64,000 nucleotides of DNA from JAPOXR01 sp965221935 (GCA_965221935.1 CBDCSZ010000036.1:186001-250000); one strand, 5' to 3'; shown: positions 27,827-37,183, numbered from the stretch's first letter. Translations and numbers: made by a program. Notes: generated from the sequence alone by a model not told the origin.

Positions 27827-28278
27827 GCGTACGGCCGCATACCATCAGGGACGCCCTGCGCCGGCAGGATATGCCATCTCACCGGATGCCTCTCTCCACT
27901 TGTGGTCGCGGCTTGCAATGCAGGGGGCCTATTCCTCCAAGAACCTCTGAGACAGCTGCGTCATCAGGTTGTCGTGTTCTCGCCTCGATCAGGTCGCAAC
28001 GTTACGACTTGATCGGGACGGGGCAGGTGAGGAAGCTCCCGCGCGGTTGGCGCGTCGATGCTGGAAGTAGTCCTGATTCGCGGACATCGGCGTGCCGGTG
28101 ACGCGTCGCGGTTGGCAGACCTGTGCATCAGCATCCACGAAAGATACCATCGAGTGCATCAAGATTTCGATCCGATCGGCGATCTTCCGTGCGGGCTCGC
28201 GAAGCTGTCGGCACAGGACGGGATGTGTACGGCGAGGCGGAAGCGATGGTCGAGGCCAACGACAGGCCTCCCCAATTC
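27827..28278. other. No gene seen
   Basis: About 450 bases without a supportable gene. It follows the insertion sequences and runs into the 3' end of the integrase fragment; the short open frames show no recognisable domain. Confidence 0.4.
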
Positions 28279-28821
28279 CTAACCGTCCATGGCCTTCTTG
28301 AGGGACGAAGCCACGCGGTCCGAGGCGATCTGCAGAGGGTTGTCAGCGAGATGGGCATAGCGCGCAGTGGTCTGGGTCTGGGTGTGGCCGAGGATCTTCC
28401 CCACCGTCGGCAGGCTCTCGCCCGCCATCACCGCCTCTGAGGCGAACGTGTGACGAAGATCATGGATCCGCACGTCGTCGAGCCCGGCCGCCTTGCGCAC
28501 CCGCCGCCAGGGCTTCTGTAGGTCCTTCAAACATTCGCCTTCCCTGGCGCCCGCGATGACATACGGATTGCCCTCGATCCGCTCGGCATTGGCCAGGACC
28601 TCGAGCGCCGGCCCGTTGAGCGGGATCGTCTTGGCGCCGGTCTTCGAGTCCGGCAGGTGCATCCGGTTGCCCCGGACATACTCCCACTTCAGGGTCTGGA
28701 TCTCCGACAGCCGCGCACCGGTGTAGAGCAGCAGGCGGTACGCCGTCACCGCCGAGGATGCGAACGACTCCTCCTCGTCCAGCGCTTTTCCCAGGCGCGT
28801 CAGCTCTTCGTTACCGGCCAA
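28279..28821 (-). pseudogene. Tyrosine-recombinase integrase, catalytic-domain fragment
   Basis: The minus strand encodes only the catalytic domain of a phage/island-type integrase: TGARLSEIQTLKWE with the first Arg, HDLRHTFASEA with His and second Arg, and LGHTQTQTTARYAHL with the last His and the nucleophilic Tyr. The arm- and core-binding N-terminal domains are missing, cut at about 28822 where a palindromic repeat and the IS110 remnant begin. It suggests an integrated island whose attachment site I cannot identify. Confidence 0.8.
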
Positions 28822-28837
28822 ACAAGAGCGATGGAGT

Positions 28838-28851
28838 GGACGCCGGCGTCC
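28838..28851. repeat. 14-base palindrome, REP-like
   Basis: GGACGCCGGCGTCC is a perfect palindrome at the breakpoint between the integrase and the IS110 remnant. The preceding 18 bases, beginning AGCGATGGAGTGGACGCC, also occur at the left end of the other IS110 (50985 and 51072), so this may be an extragenic palindromic repeat used as an insertion or recombination point. Confidence 0.55.
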
Positions 28852-29043
28852 GCGGGTATGACCGGCGGATCGAGGAGCTGATGGCCGGCGCGGAGGAGTA
28901 GGCCGAGAGCCACAGCATCCTGACCTCGGCGCCGGGCATCGGTCCCGTCACCGCGGCGTCCCTGATCGCGTGGATGGGCGAACTCGGCGCGATCGGCAAC
29001 CGCCAGGCCGCCGCGCTGATCGGCGTGGCCCCCTTCGCCCGAC

Positions 29044-29136
29044 ATGCCGACAACCGGATTATGCCGTGTTCGCGGCCCAAGGATTTGATTTTCCTTTCCT
29101 TTCTGCCGTCGTTTTCGGCATAATCACAGCGACTTC
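29044..29136. repeat. RIT left inverted repeat, 93 bp
   Basis: Identical over 93 bases to the reverse complement of 32425-32517. Within it GATTATGCCG and CGGCATAATC form an internal inverted pair, as expected for tyrosine-recombinase binding sites. Confidence 0.95.
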
Positions 29137-29285
29137 AGGATCTTCAGTCCCGCTGCGCCCACGCCTGAGCGGGTCGGCGGTGCGGTTTCGACAGGCCGCA
29201 GGATCGTTTCGGCGTCCGGCCCGCAGGCATCCGCACAAATCGTGCAATTCTGTCCGTTCCAACTTTCATCAATGGAGGAACGACA

Positions 29286-30561
29286 ATGGTGCAATCGGAC
29301 TCATCCGGGATCCCGCTGCCGAGAGAGGAGATGCCGGACTGGCTGCTTCCCCTGCGCAATGCATTTCTGGCCTCGCTTCTGTCGCTTGGCCTGAAGACCG
29401 GCACCGTCAGGAACTGCGCTGCTGCCGTCGACTGGCTTTGCGCCGAGGCGGGGCGCAGAGGGCTGACGACGCCGGACGGCGTTGACGGGTCGGTTCTTGC
29501 GCAGGTCCGGGAGCCGCTGCCGGCGCGGCTCTCGGTTCACGGCCGGCGCAATTGGGCCTCGGTCCTGGGCCGGTTCATCGCCTGGCTCGTCAAGGAGAAC
29601 GCCATCGTGGCCGCGCCGCAACCGCCGGAACCGGCGCAGACAGCCCTGGAGGCATTGATGACGGACTGCGGGGGCTGGCTGCGCACCCGGTGCGGGCTGG
29701 CGCCCGGCACGATCAGGTCGCGTCGAGGCAGGGCCCGCGGTTTCCTGGCCTTCCGGTTTGGCGATTCAGCGCCCGGCGACCTGAACGCCATCACCCGTGC
29801 CGACATCGTCGCGCATTTCGGGACAGCCGGCGAAACGGGTCCTGCCGGCGCAAGAGCCGCGGCCACAGCCCTGCGATCGCTGTTCCGGTTCCTGTTCGCG
29901 ACCGGGCGGACCGGGCGGAACCTGGTTCCCTGCGTCCCGAGCGTTCCCGCTCCCCGGTCGCCCGCACCGACGCGGCACCTGTCGCGTGAAGAGACTGATC
30001 GTGTCCTGGCGGCCGCCAAGGGAGACAGCGCCATCGCCCGCCGCGACCATGCGATGCTGCTCACGATGGCCCGGCTCGGCCTGCGCGGCCAGGACTTGAC
30101 CCGCCATCCGGCTCGACGGCATCGACTGGCAGGCCGGCGAGATCCTGGTCCGCGGCAAGTGCGGGCGGCAGACGGCCATGCCGCTTCCGGCTGACGTCGG
30201 CGAGGCCATCGTGGGCTGGATCCGCCGCGGACGAAGGGGACGCTCGCGGCGCCTGTTCGTGAGCGTGCTGCCGCCCTTCCCACGATTCACGTCCGCCTTC
30301 TCGATCGGGAGCGCGCTGCACAAGGCCCACGCGGCGTCCGGCGTCGCGCCGCCCGGGGGAAAGGTTCGCTGCCATGTCTTCCGGCATTCCCTGGCCATGA
30401 ACCTGCTGCAGGACGGAATGCCGCTGGCCGACATCGGCAACATGCTGCGCCACGAATCGGCGAGGACGACGACGGTCTGCGCCCGGCACGACATCGAGGC
30501 CCTGCGCCCGCTTGCGCGTCCCCGGCCCGTGCCGCAGCCCGTCACGGAGGCCGGATCATGA
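29286..30561 (+). pseudogene. ritA: RIT recombinase A (frameshift, catalytic Tyr replaced)
   Basis: A tyrosine recombinase of about 425 residues with a SAM-like N-terminal domain (TALRSLFRFLFATGRTGRN) and catalytic residues Arg in MARLGLRGQD, and His/Arg in HVFRHSLAMNLL. A one-base insertion in TTGACCC near 30105 breaks the frame; downstream IRLDGIDWQAGEILVRGKCG continues in another frame. In the final box, LRHESARTTTVCARHD, the position of the nucleophilic Tyr is Cys (TGC at 30478-30480). Both changes predict loss of activity. Its end overlaps ritB by ATGA. Confidence 0.8.
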
Positions 30562-31496
30562 CGTCGCTCTCCACCCTGCTCTCGGAGTATCTCGACCATC
30601 GCCGCCGTTTCGGGGCCGGCACGGCGTCGGCCAGCGAAACCCTCAAGCCGTTCGTCGCCTTTGCCGACGCCGAGGGCGCCGAACGGATCACGACGGACCT
30701 GTTCCTGCGCTGGAAGGCCGCGTTCGGATCGGCGGGCCCGAACACGTGGGCCATCCGGCTCGGCGCCGTGCGCAGCTTTGCAACCTGGCTGCAAGGCATT
30801 GACGGACGGCACGAAATTCCGCCCAAAGGGCTGGTTCGGAAGTGCCGCACGCGTCCGCGGCCCTGGATCTGCAGCGAGGCGGAGATCGGGCGGATCGTGG
30901 CTGCGGCGGCTGCGCTGCCCTCGCGGTCCGGACTGCGCGGCGCGACCTGCTCGACCCTGTTCGGCCTGATCGCCGCGACCGGTCTCCGGGTCGGGGAAGC
31001 CCTCGGGCTCGATGACCGGGATGTCGACGCAGTGGATGCCACCCTCTTCGTCCGGCGCGGCAAGAACGGGAGAAGCCGCGTCATTCCTGTCACCCGCTGC
31101 GTGGTCGCGAAGCTGCAGGCATACCAGGGGTTCCGTGACCGGGCCGTCGCCCATGCCGGCAGCGGCGCGCTCTTTCGGGCCGACAGCGGCAGGCGCGCAA
31201 GCGTCAGGAGAGCTCAAGGGAACTTCCTCGAGGTCGTTCAGGCGATCGGCCTGCGCCCACTCCCGCCGGGCCGCGGGCCGCGCATCCACGATCTGCGCCA
31301 CGCGATGGCTTCCAGAACGATCCTCGACTGGTTCCGGAAGGGGCGTGACGTGGACGCGGAGATGTACAAGCTGAGCGCATACCTGGGACACGCAATGCCG
31401 TCCGGCACGTGGTGGCACATCGAGGCCGTGCCGGAACTGCTGGCCCTGGCGAGCGAGCGCGGGCTGCGGACCCTCGGGGACGGAGGCGCGTCATGA
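30558..31496 (+). CDS. ritB: RIT recombinase B (open frame, catalytic Tyr absent)
   Basis: The 312-residue protein has TGLRVGEALGLDDRDVDAVD with the first Arg, HDLRHAMASR with His and Arg, and LSAYLGHAMPSGTWWHIEAV, where RIT-B proteins usually have a YWY motif with the nucleophile. Here both Tyr are replaced (TWWH), so strand cleavage is doubtful even though the frame is open. Start and stop overlap the neighbouring recombinase genes by ATGA, indicating translational coupling. Whether TWWH is a lesion or natural variation needs an alignment. Confidence 0.8.
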   Translation: MTSLSTLLSEYLDHRRRFGAGTASASETLKPFVAFADAEGAERITTDLFLRWKAAFGSAGPNTWAIRLGAVRSFATWLQGIDGRHEIPPKGLVRKCRTRPRPWICSEAEIGRIVAAAAALPSRSGLRGATCSTLFGLIAATGLRVGEALGLDDRDVDAVDATLFVRRGKNGRSRVIPVTRCVVAKLQAYQGFRDRAVAHAGSGALFRADSGRRASVRRAQGNFLEVVQAIGLRPLPPGRGPRIHDLRHAMASRTILDWFRKGRDVDAEMYKLSAYLGHAMPSGTWWHIEAVPELLALASERGLRTLGDGGAS

Positions 31497-32437
31497 CCGG
31501 AACCTTGCCGACGCCGCTGGCGCCGCTCGTGCAGCGGTTCTTCACCAAACGGCTCGCCGGCCAGCTCGGGGCCAGCGCCAACACGATCGCAAGCTGCCGG
31601 GACAGCTTCCGGCTGCTCGTCAACTTCGCCAAGGCGCAGTGCGGAAAGGCGCCGGAGGACATGGACGTGTCGGACATCGGCATCGACCTGGTCACGGACT
31701 TTCTCGAACACCTCGAGACCGAACGCGGCAACAGTGTCCAGAGCCGCAACTTGCGCCTTGCCGCCATCCGGTCCTTCTTCAGCCATGTCGCCGTCAACGA
31801 ACCCCAGGTCCTGCACCATTGCCAGAAGATCCTGCAGCTGCCCGGAAAGCGTCACGACAAGGCCAACGTGACCTGGCTCACGGAGGACGAGATCAAGGCG
31901 CTCGCCGCCCAGACCGGCCTTCGGGTGTCGGAGCTGACCGGCCTCAGGATCGGGGACGTCGAGCTCGGAACCGGCGCCCACGTGCGATGCCGCGGCAAGG
32001 GTCGCAAGGACCGCGCGACGCCTCTGCGGAGCGACACCGTGAAAATCCTCGAAGCCTGGATCGACGAACGGGGCGGTCCGGAGAACGCTCCGCTGTTCCC
32101 CAGCAACCGGCGCGGACCGCTCAGCCGCGACGCGGTCGAGCGCCTGGTCGCCCGGCATTGCCGCACCGCTTCGAAGACCTGCCCGTCGCTCGGGGACAAG
32201 AAGGTCACCCCGCACAGCCTTCGCCACAGTGCAGCAATGGCGCTGCTGCACGACGGCGTCGGATGCACGGTGATCGCCCTCTGGCTCGGCCACGAATCGG
32301 CCGAGACGACGCAGGTTTACCTGCACGCCGACCTCCGGATCAAGGAAAAGGCCATGGAGAGGACCCGCCCGGTCGACGTCAAGCCTGGCCGGTTCAAGCC
32401 CGACGACACCCTGCTGGCCTTCCCGAAGTCGCTGTGA
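31493..32437 (+). CDS. ritC: RIT recombinase C
   Basis: The 314-residue protein keeps the full catalytic set: TGLRVSELTGLRIGDVELG, HSLRHSAAMALLHD and LGHESAETTQVYLHADL with the Tyr. The segment LTEDEIKALAAQTGLRV is about 20 residues shorter than in relatives, which normally have a helix before the QTGLR strand, so an in-frame deletion is likely. Its last codons fall inside the right inverted repeat, a feature of RIT elements. Possibly the only member still competent, if the deletion is tolerated. Confidence 0.85.
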   Translation: MTGTLPTPLAPLVQRFFTKRLAGQLGASANTIASCRDSFRLLVNFAKAQCGKAPEDMDVSDIGIDLVTDFLEHLETERGNSVQSRNLRLAAIRSFFSHVAVNEPQVLHHCQKILQLPGKRHDKANVTWLTEDEIKALAAQTGLRVSELTGLRIGDVELGTGAHVRCRGKGRKDRATPLRSDTVKILEAWIDERGGPENAPLFPSNRRGPLSRDAVERLVARHCRTASKTCPSLGDKKVTPHSLRHSAAMALLHDGVGCTVIALWLGHESAETTQVYLHADLRIKEKAMERTRPVDVKPGRFKPDDTLLAFPKSL

Positions 32438-32517
32438 TTATGCCGAAAACGACGGCAGAAAGGAAAGGAAAATCAAATCCTTGGGCCGCGAACACGGCAT
32501 AATCCGGTTGTCGGCAT
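32425..32517. repeat. RIT right inverted repeat, 93 bp
   Basis: Perfect inverted copy of 29044-29136; it overlaps the 3' end of ritC. Confidence 0.95.
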
Positions 32518-32566
32518 TACGCCCGCGACAGCGGGAACATGAAGGGCGGGCGCCGCGTCAGCGGCG

Positions 32567-32576
32567 GACGGAGGAG
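32567..32576. repeat. Target duplication GACGGAGGAG (left)
   Basis: The same 10-mer follows the right end of the DruA-IS4 element at 36595-36604. Confidence 0.92.
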
Positions 32577-34084
32577 CAATGGCATTTCCTTAACGATTCG
32601 GCGTCATTTCCTTAAGGGGGCGCGCCATTTCCGGAGCGGCTTCGCCCCTTTTCCGGCAAGGTTCGGTTTCAGGTCACGCGGTCTGGTGTCGTCTCCGCTG
32701 CCACTTTCCGACGGGTTTTTGGGACCGGCGCGGGAATGACCGTCCCGGCCGCAGCCGCGCCCGGGCCGCAAGGACCGAGGTCGCCACGCGGCTCACGGCG
32801 TCGGCCAGCGCCGACGTCTGCGTCAGGATCAGCTCGTCGAGGCTGCCGGCCAGCATGGCGAGGGCGTTTGTGAAGTTCGTCCGCATCTTCGGCAGATCGC
32901 CTTCGTGCGCGTCGTCCAGCGCGGCGTCTCCGCGGTTCGTGAACAGGCGCGCCATGGCGATCAGGTTGAAGTGGGCGCAGAGCTCCTGGCGGACGCCGCG
33001 CTCGCTTCTGCCGTGGAACTCCTCCACCGCGGGGGTTGTCTTGGATATCTTGAACAGCTCCTCGATTCCCCACCGTCCGTGATAGAGTTCCGAGAGGTCC
33101 TTCAGGCTGTGGCGCTCCGTATCGGCGAGGGTCGTGGCGAGCACACAGCGGCTTTCTCCGATGTCGTATCGGACCAGGCGCAGGACAATCGGGGAGGCCG
33201 GCTCCGGGATGCCTGCGGCCTTCAGCCTGCGCAGGGCGTTTTTGCCCGGGGTGATCCTGACGAGGGCGTCGTCGCGGTCCCCGTCGCGGAACCTGTCGAA
33301 CCCGGCTGCGGAGTTGCGCTGGATGCGGAACACCGGGTGCAGTCCCCGCGCCGTCATGTCGCGGAGCAGGACGTGAGGGTGAAGTCGGCCGGCATGCGGC
33401 TGTCGAGGCGGTAAAGACAGGACAGCAGGCCCTGCGGATAGTGGGCGCCGCCGCCCGGGAGCGGGTATCCGGCCTCGGCGAGCGGCCGCGGCAGGTTGAT
33501 CTTGGAGCCGTCGACGGCGAAGGTCCGGTGCCCGTTCCAGTCCGGTCCGCGCGTGTCGTGGGCGAGGATCTCGCGGTGCAGCTCGCGGAACACGTCCTCG
33601 TGCACGCGGGCCCGGGCCTTGGCGATCGAGGAGATGGCCACCGGCTCCGGCTGCGGCAGCGCGACGCCGAGGCGGCGGCACTGGTCCCACAGCTCCGCGG
33701 TCACGGTTGTGTAGCCTTTCCGGCCGCGCGACAGTGCCAGGCGGAACACGAAAAGCATAATAATCAGGGTGTTAAGCGTCCGCCGCCTTTTCATCCATGT
33801 CTCGTCGCGGCGCGCGGCGATGGCGGCGGCCGCGTCGGCGATCCGGGACCACATCGCGGCGAAGCCGTGGTCAAAGGCGGCGGGAGAGCGGCGTTTCGGC
33901 CGCGGCCCGGGTGTCGTCTCCCCCTTGAGGACCGCGCGGAACTCCGGGTCCAGCGGCCGGACCAGAATCTCCTTGGCCGGCTTGGCGCCGCGCCCGCTGC
34001 GCTTTCCGGCCGTCATGCCGATCTGCTGCCAGTTGGCGGCCTTGTGGCAGGCGCCGTCGAAGCGGGTCGGATCGATGAAGGTCT

Positions 34085-34322
34085 CGCAGAGGACCGGGCG
34101 GCAGCCGTGGTTCGCCTCCCAGCGTTCCGCAAGCCCGCGCAGCGCCAGCGCCAGCGCCTTCGACGCCAGATTGTCGACGCGGACCCACGGCAGCACGAGA
34201 AAGCGCAGAGGACCGGGCGGCAGCCGTGGTTCGCCTCCCAGCGTTCCGCAAGGCCGCGCAGGGCCAGCGCCAGCGCCTTCGACGCCAGATTGTCGACGCG
34301 GACCCGCGGCAGCACGAGAAAG
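34085..34322. repeat. 119-bp tandem duplication
   Basis: 34085-34203 and 34204-34322 are near-identical direct copies starting CGCAGAGGACCGGGCGG. The unit is not a multiple of three, so it breaks the transposase frame. A few substitutions between the units show that it is not brand new. Confidence 0.85.
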
Positions 34323-34861
34323 CGGCTGTTCGACACCGCAAGGTGCAGGCGGCGGCCGCGGTCAGCCTCGCTCCAGCCGATCCATTCGTCCCTCGCCGGC
34401 AGCTCCCGCGCCGCCGCCTCGAACAGCAGAACGGCCAGCGGCCGCCCGCTCCGGTCGCGGACGAACCAGCGGATGTGCGGGCCGAAGGGCCGCGGACAGC
34501 CGAGATAATGACAGCGGTCCACGAGCGCTTTCCACAGGGCGGCGTCCTCCGGCGACGCCGCCTCCTCCAGGGCCAGGGGCTCCAGGGCCGCGAGACCGCA
34601 GGCGATCTCCGGCTGCGGGTCGGACGCCCGCACATGGACAATCGGCCCGGGCGGCTGTTTCGCGGCCGTGCCGCGCTTCTCCGGCAGGGTCAGGATCCCG
34701 CACTCCTCAAGGCGCTCGAGAACACGCAGGCACGCCGAGACGCGGTATTCACCTTTCGGCGTTGTCCAGCCCAAGTGCTCGCAGATGGTCTTCGACAGGG
34801 GGCTTATATACTTGCCTGAAATCCAAATGATTCCTATAAAAGAATCAGGAGGTTAAAGGTC

Positions 34862-35812
34862 ATGGTAAAATCAGCACCCGGCAAGCACTACCGCGAAGGC
34901 ATCAGCATCATCGAGCTGACCGACATGTTTCCGACGGAGCAATCGGCAACGGAATGGTTCGAAAGCCTGATCTGGCCGAATGCCCGGCACTGTCCGCGTT
35001 GCGGTTGCACCGAAACTTCGATCGCCGCGAAAACGTCCGGCCTGCCCTACTACTGCCAGGGTTGTCAGCAAGCATTTTCCGTGCGGATCGGGACGGCCCT
35101 GGAGCGATCCAAGGTTCCGTTGCGCAAGTGGGTCTTTGCCATTTACCTCGAAATGACCAGCCTGAAAGGCGTGTCCTCGATGAAACTGCATCGGGATATC
35201 AAGGTGACGCAAAAGACGGCTTGGTTCATGCTGCACCGCATCCGGGAAGCGTGGTCGGGCGAATGTGCCGACGTTCCATTCGCTGGCCCGGTCGAGGTTG
35301 ACGAAACCTACATGGGCGGCAAACGCAAGAACATGAGCAACGCCAGGCGCGAGGAACTGGCTGACACCGGGCGCGGCGCGGTCGGGAAAACCGCCGTTGT
35401 CGGCGCGAAGGATCGTGAGAGCAACCAGGTTGCCGCCAAGGTGATCGAATCAACCGATGCGCCGACCTTGCAAGGCTTCGTTGCAGACCATGCTGAGCCG
35501 GATGCCAAGGTCTACACCGACGATGCCAAGGCGTATCGGGGAATGCCGTTCGATCATGAAGCGGTCAAGCATTCGGTCGGCGAATATGTCCGGGAACAAG
35601 CCCACACGAACGGCATGGAATCGTTCTGGTCGATGCTGAAGCGCGGGTATATCGGCGTCTATCATCACATGAGCGCGAAGCATTTGCATCGCTATGTGAA
35701 TGAGTTTGCCGGACGCCACAACGTGAGGGAGGAAGATACGCTGAAACAGATGGAAGCTGTTGTTGTCCGCATGGTCGGAAAGAGGATCATGTATCGGGAC
35801 TTGGTATCGTGA
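34862..35812 (+). CDS. IS1595-family (ISXO2-like) transposase
   Basis: The 316-residue protein has an N-terminal zinc ribbon (CPRCGC, then CQGCQQAFSVR), a helix-turn-helix region, and the ISXO2-like DDE core: VEVDETYMGGKRKNMSN, AKVYTDDAKAYRGMPFDHEA and HTNGMESFWSMLKRGYIGVY followed by YVNEFAGRHN. The ATG lies after AGGAGG. All key residues are present, so it looks active. Its stop overlaps the GTG start of the next frame (GTGA). Confidence 0.93.
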   Translation: MVKSAPGKHYREGISIIELTDMFPTEQSATEWFESLIWPNARHCPRCGCTETSIAAKTSGLPYYCQGCQQAFSVRIGTALERSKVPLRKWVFAIYLEMTSLKGVSSMKLHRDIKVTQKTAWFMLHRIREAWSGECADVPFAGPVEVDETYMGGKRKNMSNARREELADTGRGAVGKTAVVGAKDRESNQVAAKVIESTDAPTLQGFVADHAEPDAKVYTDDAKAYRGMPFDHEAVKHSVGEYVREQAHTNGMESFWSMLKRGYIGVYHHMSAKHLHRYVNEFAGRHNVREEDTLKQMEAVVVRMVGKRIMYRDLVS

Positions 35813-36126
35813 GTGCCGCCGAAGATTTGGCGGTAGACCTCGATGGACAGACTTTTGGGACAATCCTCGCCGATCCTCCTTGGCGATTTGCGCATCGAAC
35901 CGGAAAGGTCGCGCCGGAACATCGTCGGCCAGGGCAATATGAAACGCTGGGCTTTGAAGAGATCGCCGCGGACTGGGCAAGGAAATTCGTCGCTGACAAG
36001 TTCGGCGCAGCGACGACACATTGGGCCAAGCTACAAAGCCGAATAGAGCGTGGTGTTGGCAGCCCGTGCCCGCTGCTACTGGTCGGCGTTCCTGCAACCG
36101 AGGTGGGCAAGGAGAAGCTGGAATGA
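35809..36126 (+). pseudogene. MT-A70-type adenine methyltransferase, N-terminal remnant
   Basis: A GTG start overlapping the transposase stop opens a 105-residue frame with FGTILADPPWRFAHRTGK and VAPEHRRPGQYETL, the motif IV (DPPW) and context of MT-A70 family N6-adenine methyltransferases. After about residue 50 the similarity ends; the rest (DWARKFVADKFGAATTHW) is unlike a methyltransferase, so a deletion has removed the SAM-binding part. It lies inside the IS1595 ends and is a passenger gene. Confidence 0.65.
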
Positions 36127-36287
36127 TCGAGGATAACGAAAGAAAACCGATCGAGGTACTGAACCCTGCGTACAGGGGCGCGACCCCGAAGGACGTAGGC
36201 CGCGCCCTGTTGCGCAGAGTGGAAAATCGCCAGGAAGACGACCGCGAGAAACCCACGCCAGACGGTGAATTTCAATCAAGTATATAA
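36123..36287 (+). CDS. Small passenger protein in IS1595, unknown
   Basis: A 54-residue frame starts with ATG overlapping the previous stop (ATGA) and ends within the right terminal repeat. It reads MIEDNERKPIEVLNPAYRGA, then TPKDVGRALLRRVENRQEDD. It is acidic-basic mixed with no membrane segment. The tight overlap suggests it is translated; function unknown. Confidence 0.45.
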   Translation: MIEDNERKPIEVLNPAYRGATPKDVGRALLRRVENRQEDDREKPTPDGEFQSSI

Positions 36288-36594
36288 TCCCCTTCGACAG
36301 CTCGTTGCGGCTGTCGTTCGGGAGCATCGCGACGGTCTCTGCGATGTCGGCGATCTGGCGCCGTGTGAAACGCCGGCCGAAAAAAGTGGTGGACTTGAGG
36401 GCCTCGATTCGCGGGTCCATGGCTGCGCTCCCGGCGGGACAGTCTGATTCGCGCCTAACATGCAGCGGCGGTGTAGCCGTGTCAACCCCGGAAGCCGGAA
36501 AAAAGGAGCGGACGGAAAAAGAGCGTGGAATCAGATGACTGCCGCCGCGGACAGAACGGCGTCAAAATCATGCCGGCCTAATGAAATGCCATTG

Positions 36595-36604
36595 GACGGA
36601 GGAG
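36595..36604. repeat. Target duplication GACGGAGGAG (right)
   Basis: Matches 32567-32576 exactly and restores the IS110 reading frame when the transposon is removed. Confidence 0.92.
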
Positions 36605-37012
36605 GCCGAGGGACGTCCTCTACATGGCCGCGATGTCGGCAACCCTGTTCAATCCCGACATGAAGGAGATGTGCGGCCGGCTCAAGGAAAGGGGAAAGCC
36701 CCACAAAGTCGCGGTGACCGCGGTCATGCGCAAGCTGATCGTGACCGCGAACGCCCTTCTCCGCGACCGGCGCATGTGGGAGGACCGGACCGAGGCCGCC
36801 GCCGGCTGACGCCCGCGCGGGCCGCGTCCCGCGGCCGTCCGCCGGGCCCGGAACGAATCAAATGCGCCGGTCACGTCACCGCGGCCGGCCTGCTTTGGCA
36901 TGCCCGCATGGCGACCGCCTGTGGACAGGGATGTGGAAAACCCGGATCGGAATCACTGAAAACCGCCGAAAAAGTCTGGATCCGGGCTTGACTTCAAACA
37001 TGGATGCTCATG

Positions 37013-37167
37013 GCACCGGTGATATCCATATGTTTTTTGCGTCCGGCCTCATCCGAGCCGGCCAAAGCGACGATCTCGGCACCTTCCACGCCCACAAAGG
37101 CCTGGTCCAGCCAATGACCATAATCCCCATTGCCGGTCTCACCGATAATGGCCACGCGCTTGCTCAT
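37013..37167 (-). pseudogene. Gfo/Idh/MocA-family dehydrogenase, N-terminal fragment
   Basis: From ATG at 37167 the frame reads MSKRVAIIGETGNGDYGHWL, DQAFVGVEGAEIVALAGSDE and ends at the IS110 edge after about 50 codons. GETGNGDYGHWLD followed by the acidic turn is the nucleotide-binding start of sugar/inositol dehydrogenases. It starts 17 bases after the oppC stop, so it was the next gene of the opp operon before truncation. Confidence 0.65.
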
Positions 37168-37183
37168 GTGTCTTCACTGAAAA

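Larger units (their letters stand above)
29044..32517 (+). mobile_element. RIT element (recombinase in trio), 3.47 kb
   Basis: Three overlapping tyrosine-recombinase genes in one direction are bounded by perfect 93-base inverted repeats (29044-29136 and 32425-32517). This is the known layout of RIT elements. It is inserted in the IS110 gene at CGCCCG, which is present on both sides. The last codons of the third gene lie inside the right repeat. Confidence 0.92.
34799..36292 (+). mobile_element. IS1595-family element with passenger genes, 1494 bp
   Basis: Ends GGGGCTTATATACTTG and GGGGATTATATACTTG (15 of 16) face each other, flanked by the 8-base duplication TTCGACAG (34791-34798 and 36293-36300), the duplication length expected for IS1595. 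It sits in the DruA-IS4 transposase gene. Confidence 0.93.
32674..36420 (-). pseudogene. DruA-domain/IS4 transposase, four lesions
   Basis: The start (MDPRIEALKSTTFFGRRF) at 36420 and the rest of the N-terminus are separated by IS1595 after residue ~40. The DruA-like part then reads DRCHYLGCPRPFGPHIRWFV, LASKALALALRGLAERWEAN and VLCETFIDPTRFDGACHKAA. A 119-base tandem duplication (34085-34322) shifts the frame inside it. The DDE part has FAVDGSKINLPRPLAEAG, but a 94-base deletion near 33372 removes the second catalytic Asp (VVFDRGYFSF in copy 3). LYHGRWGIEELFK carries the Glu. Confidence 0.85.
32577..36594 (-). mobile_element. DruA-IS4 type transposon, copy 2 (with nested IS1595)
   Basis: Left end CAATGGCATTTCCTTAACG and right end (inverted) CAATGGCATTTCATTAGG are flanked by a perfect 10-base target duplication within the IS110 gene. 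Without the IS1595 insertion it would be about 2.5 kb, the size of the complete copy at 60428-62881. Its transposase gene is dead. Confidence 0.9.
28855..36809 (+). pseudogene. IS110-family transposase remnant, split by two nested elements
   Basis: Only the C-terminal (Transposase_20) part survives, in three pieces. Piece 1 (to 29043) has an in-frame TAG and then LTSAPGIGPVTAASLIAWMG and QAAALIGVAPFAR. Piece 2 (32518-32576) continues RDSGNMKGGRRVSGGRR. Piece 3 (36595-36809) reads DVLYMAAMSATLFNPDMKEM and GKPHKVAVTAVMRKLIVTAN to the stop. Removing the RIT element and the DruA-IS4 element restores a continuous reading frame. The N-terminal half is absent. Confidence 0.85.

Noticed and set aside
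29766..31418. 550-codon antisense frame over the RIT genes
   Set aside because: Arg/Ala/Pro-rich shadow of ritA and ritB without recognisable motifs.
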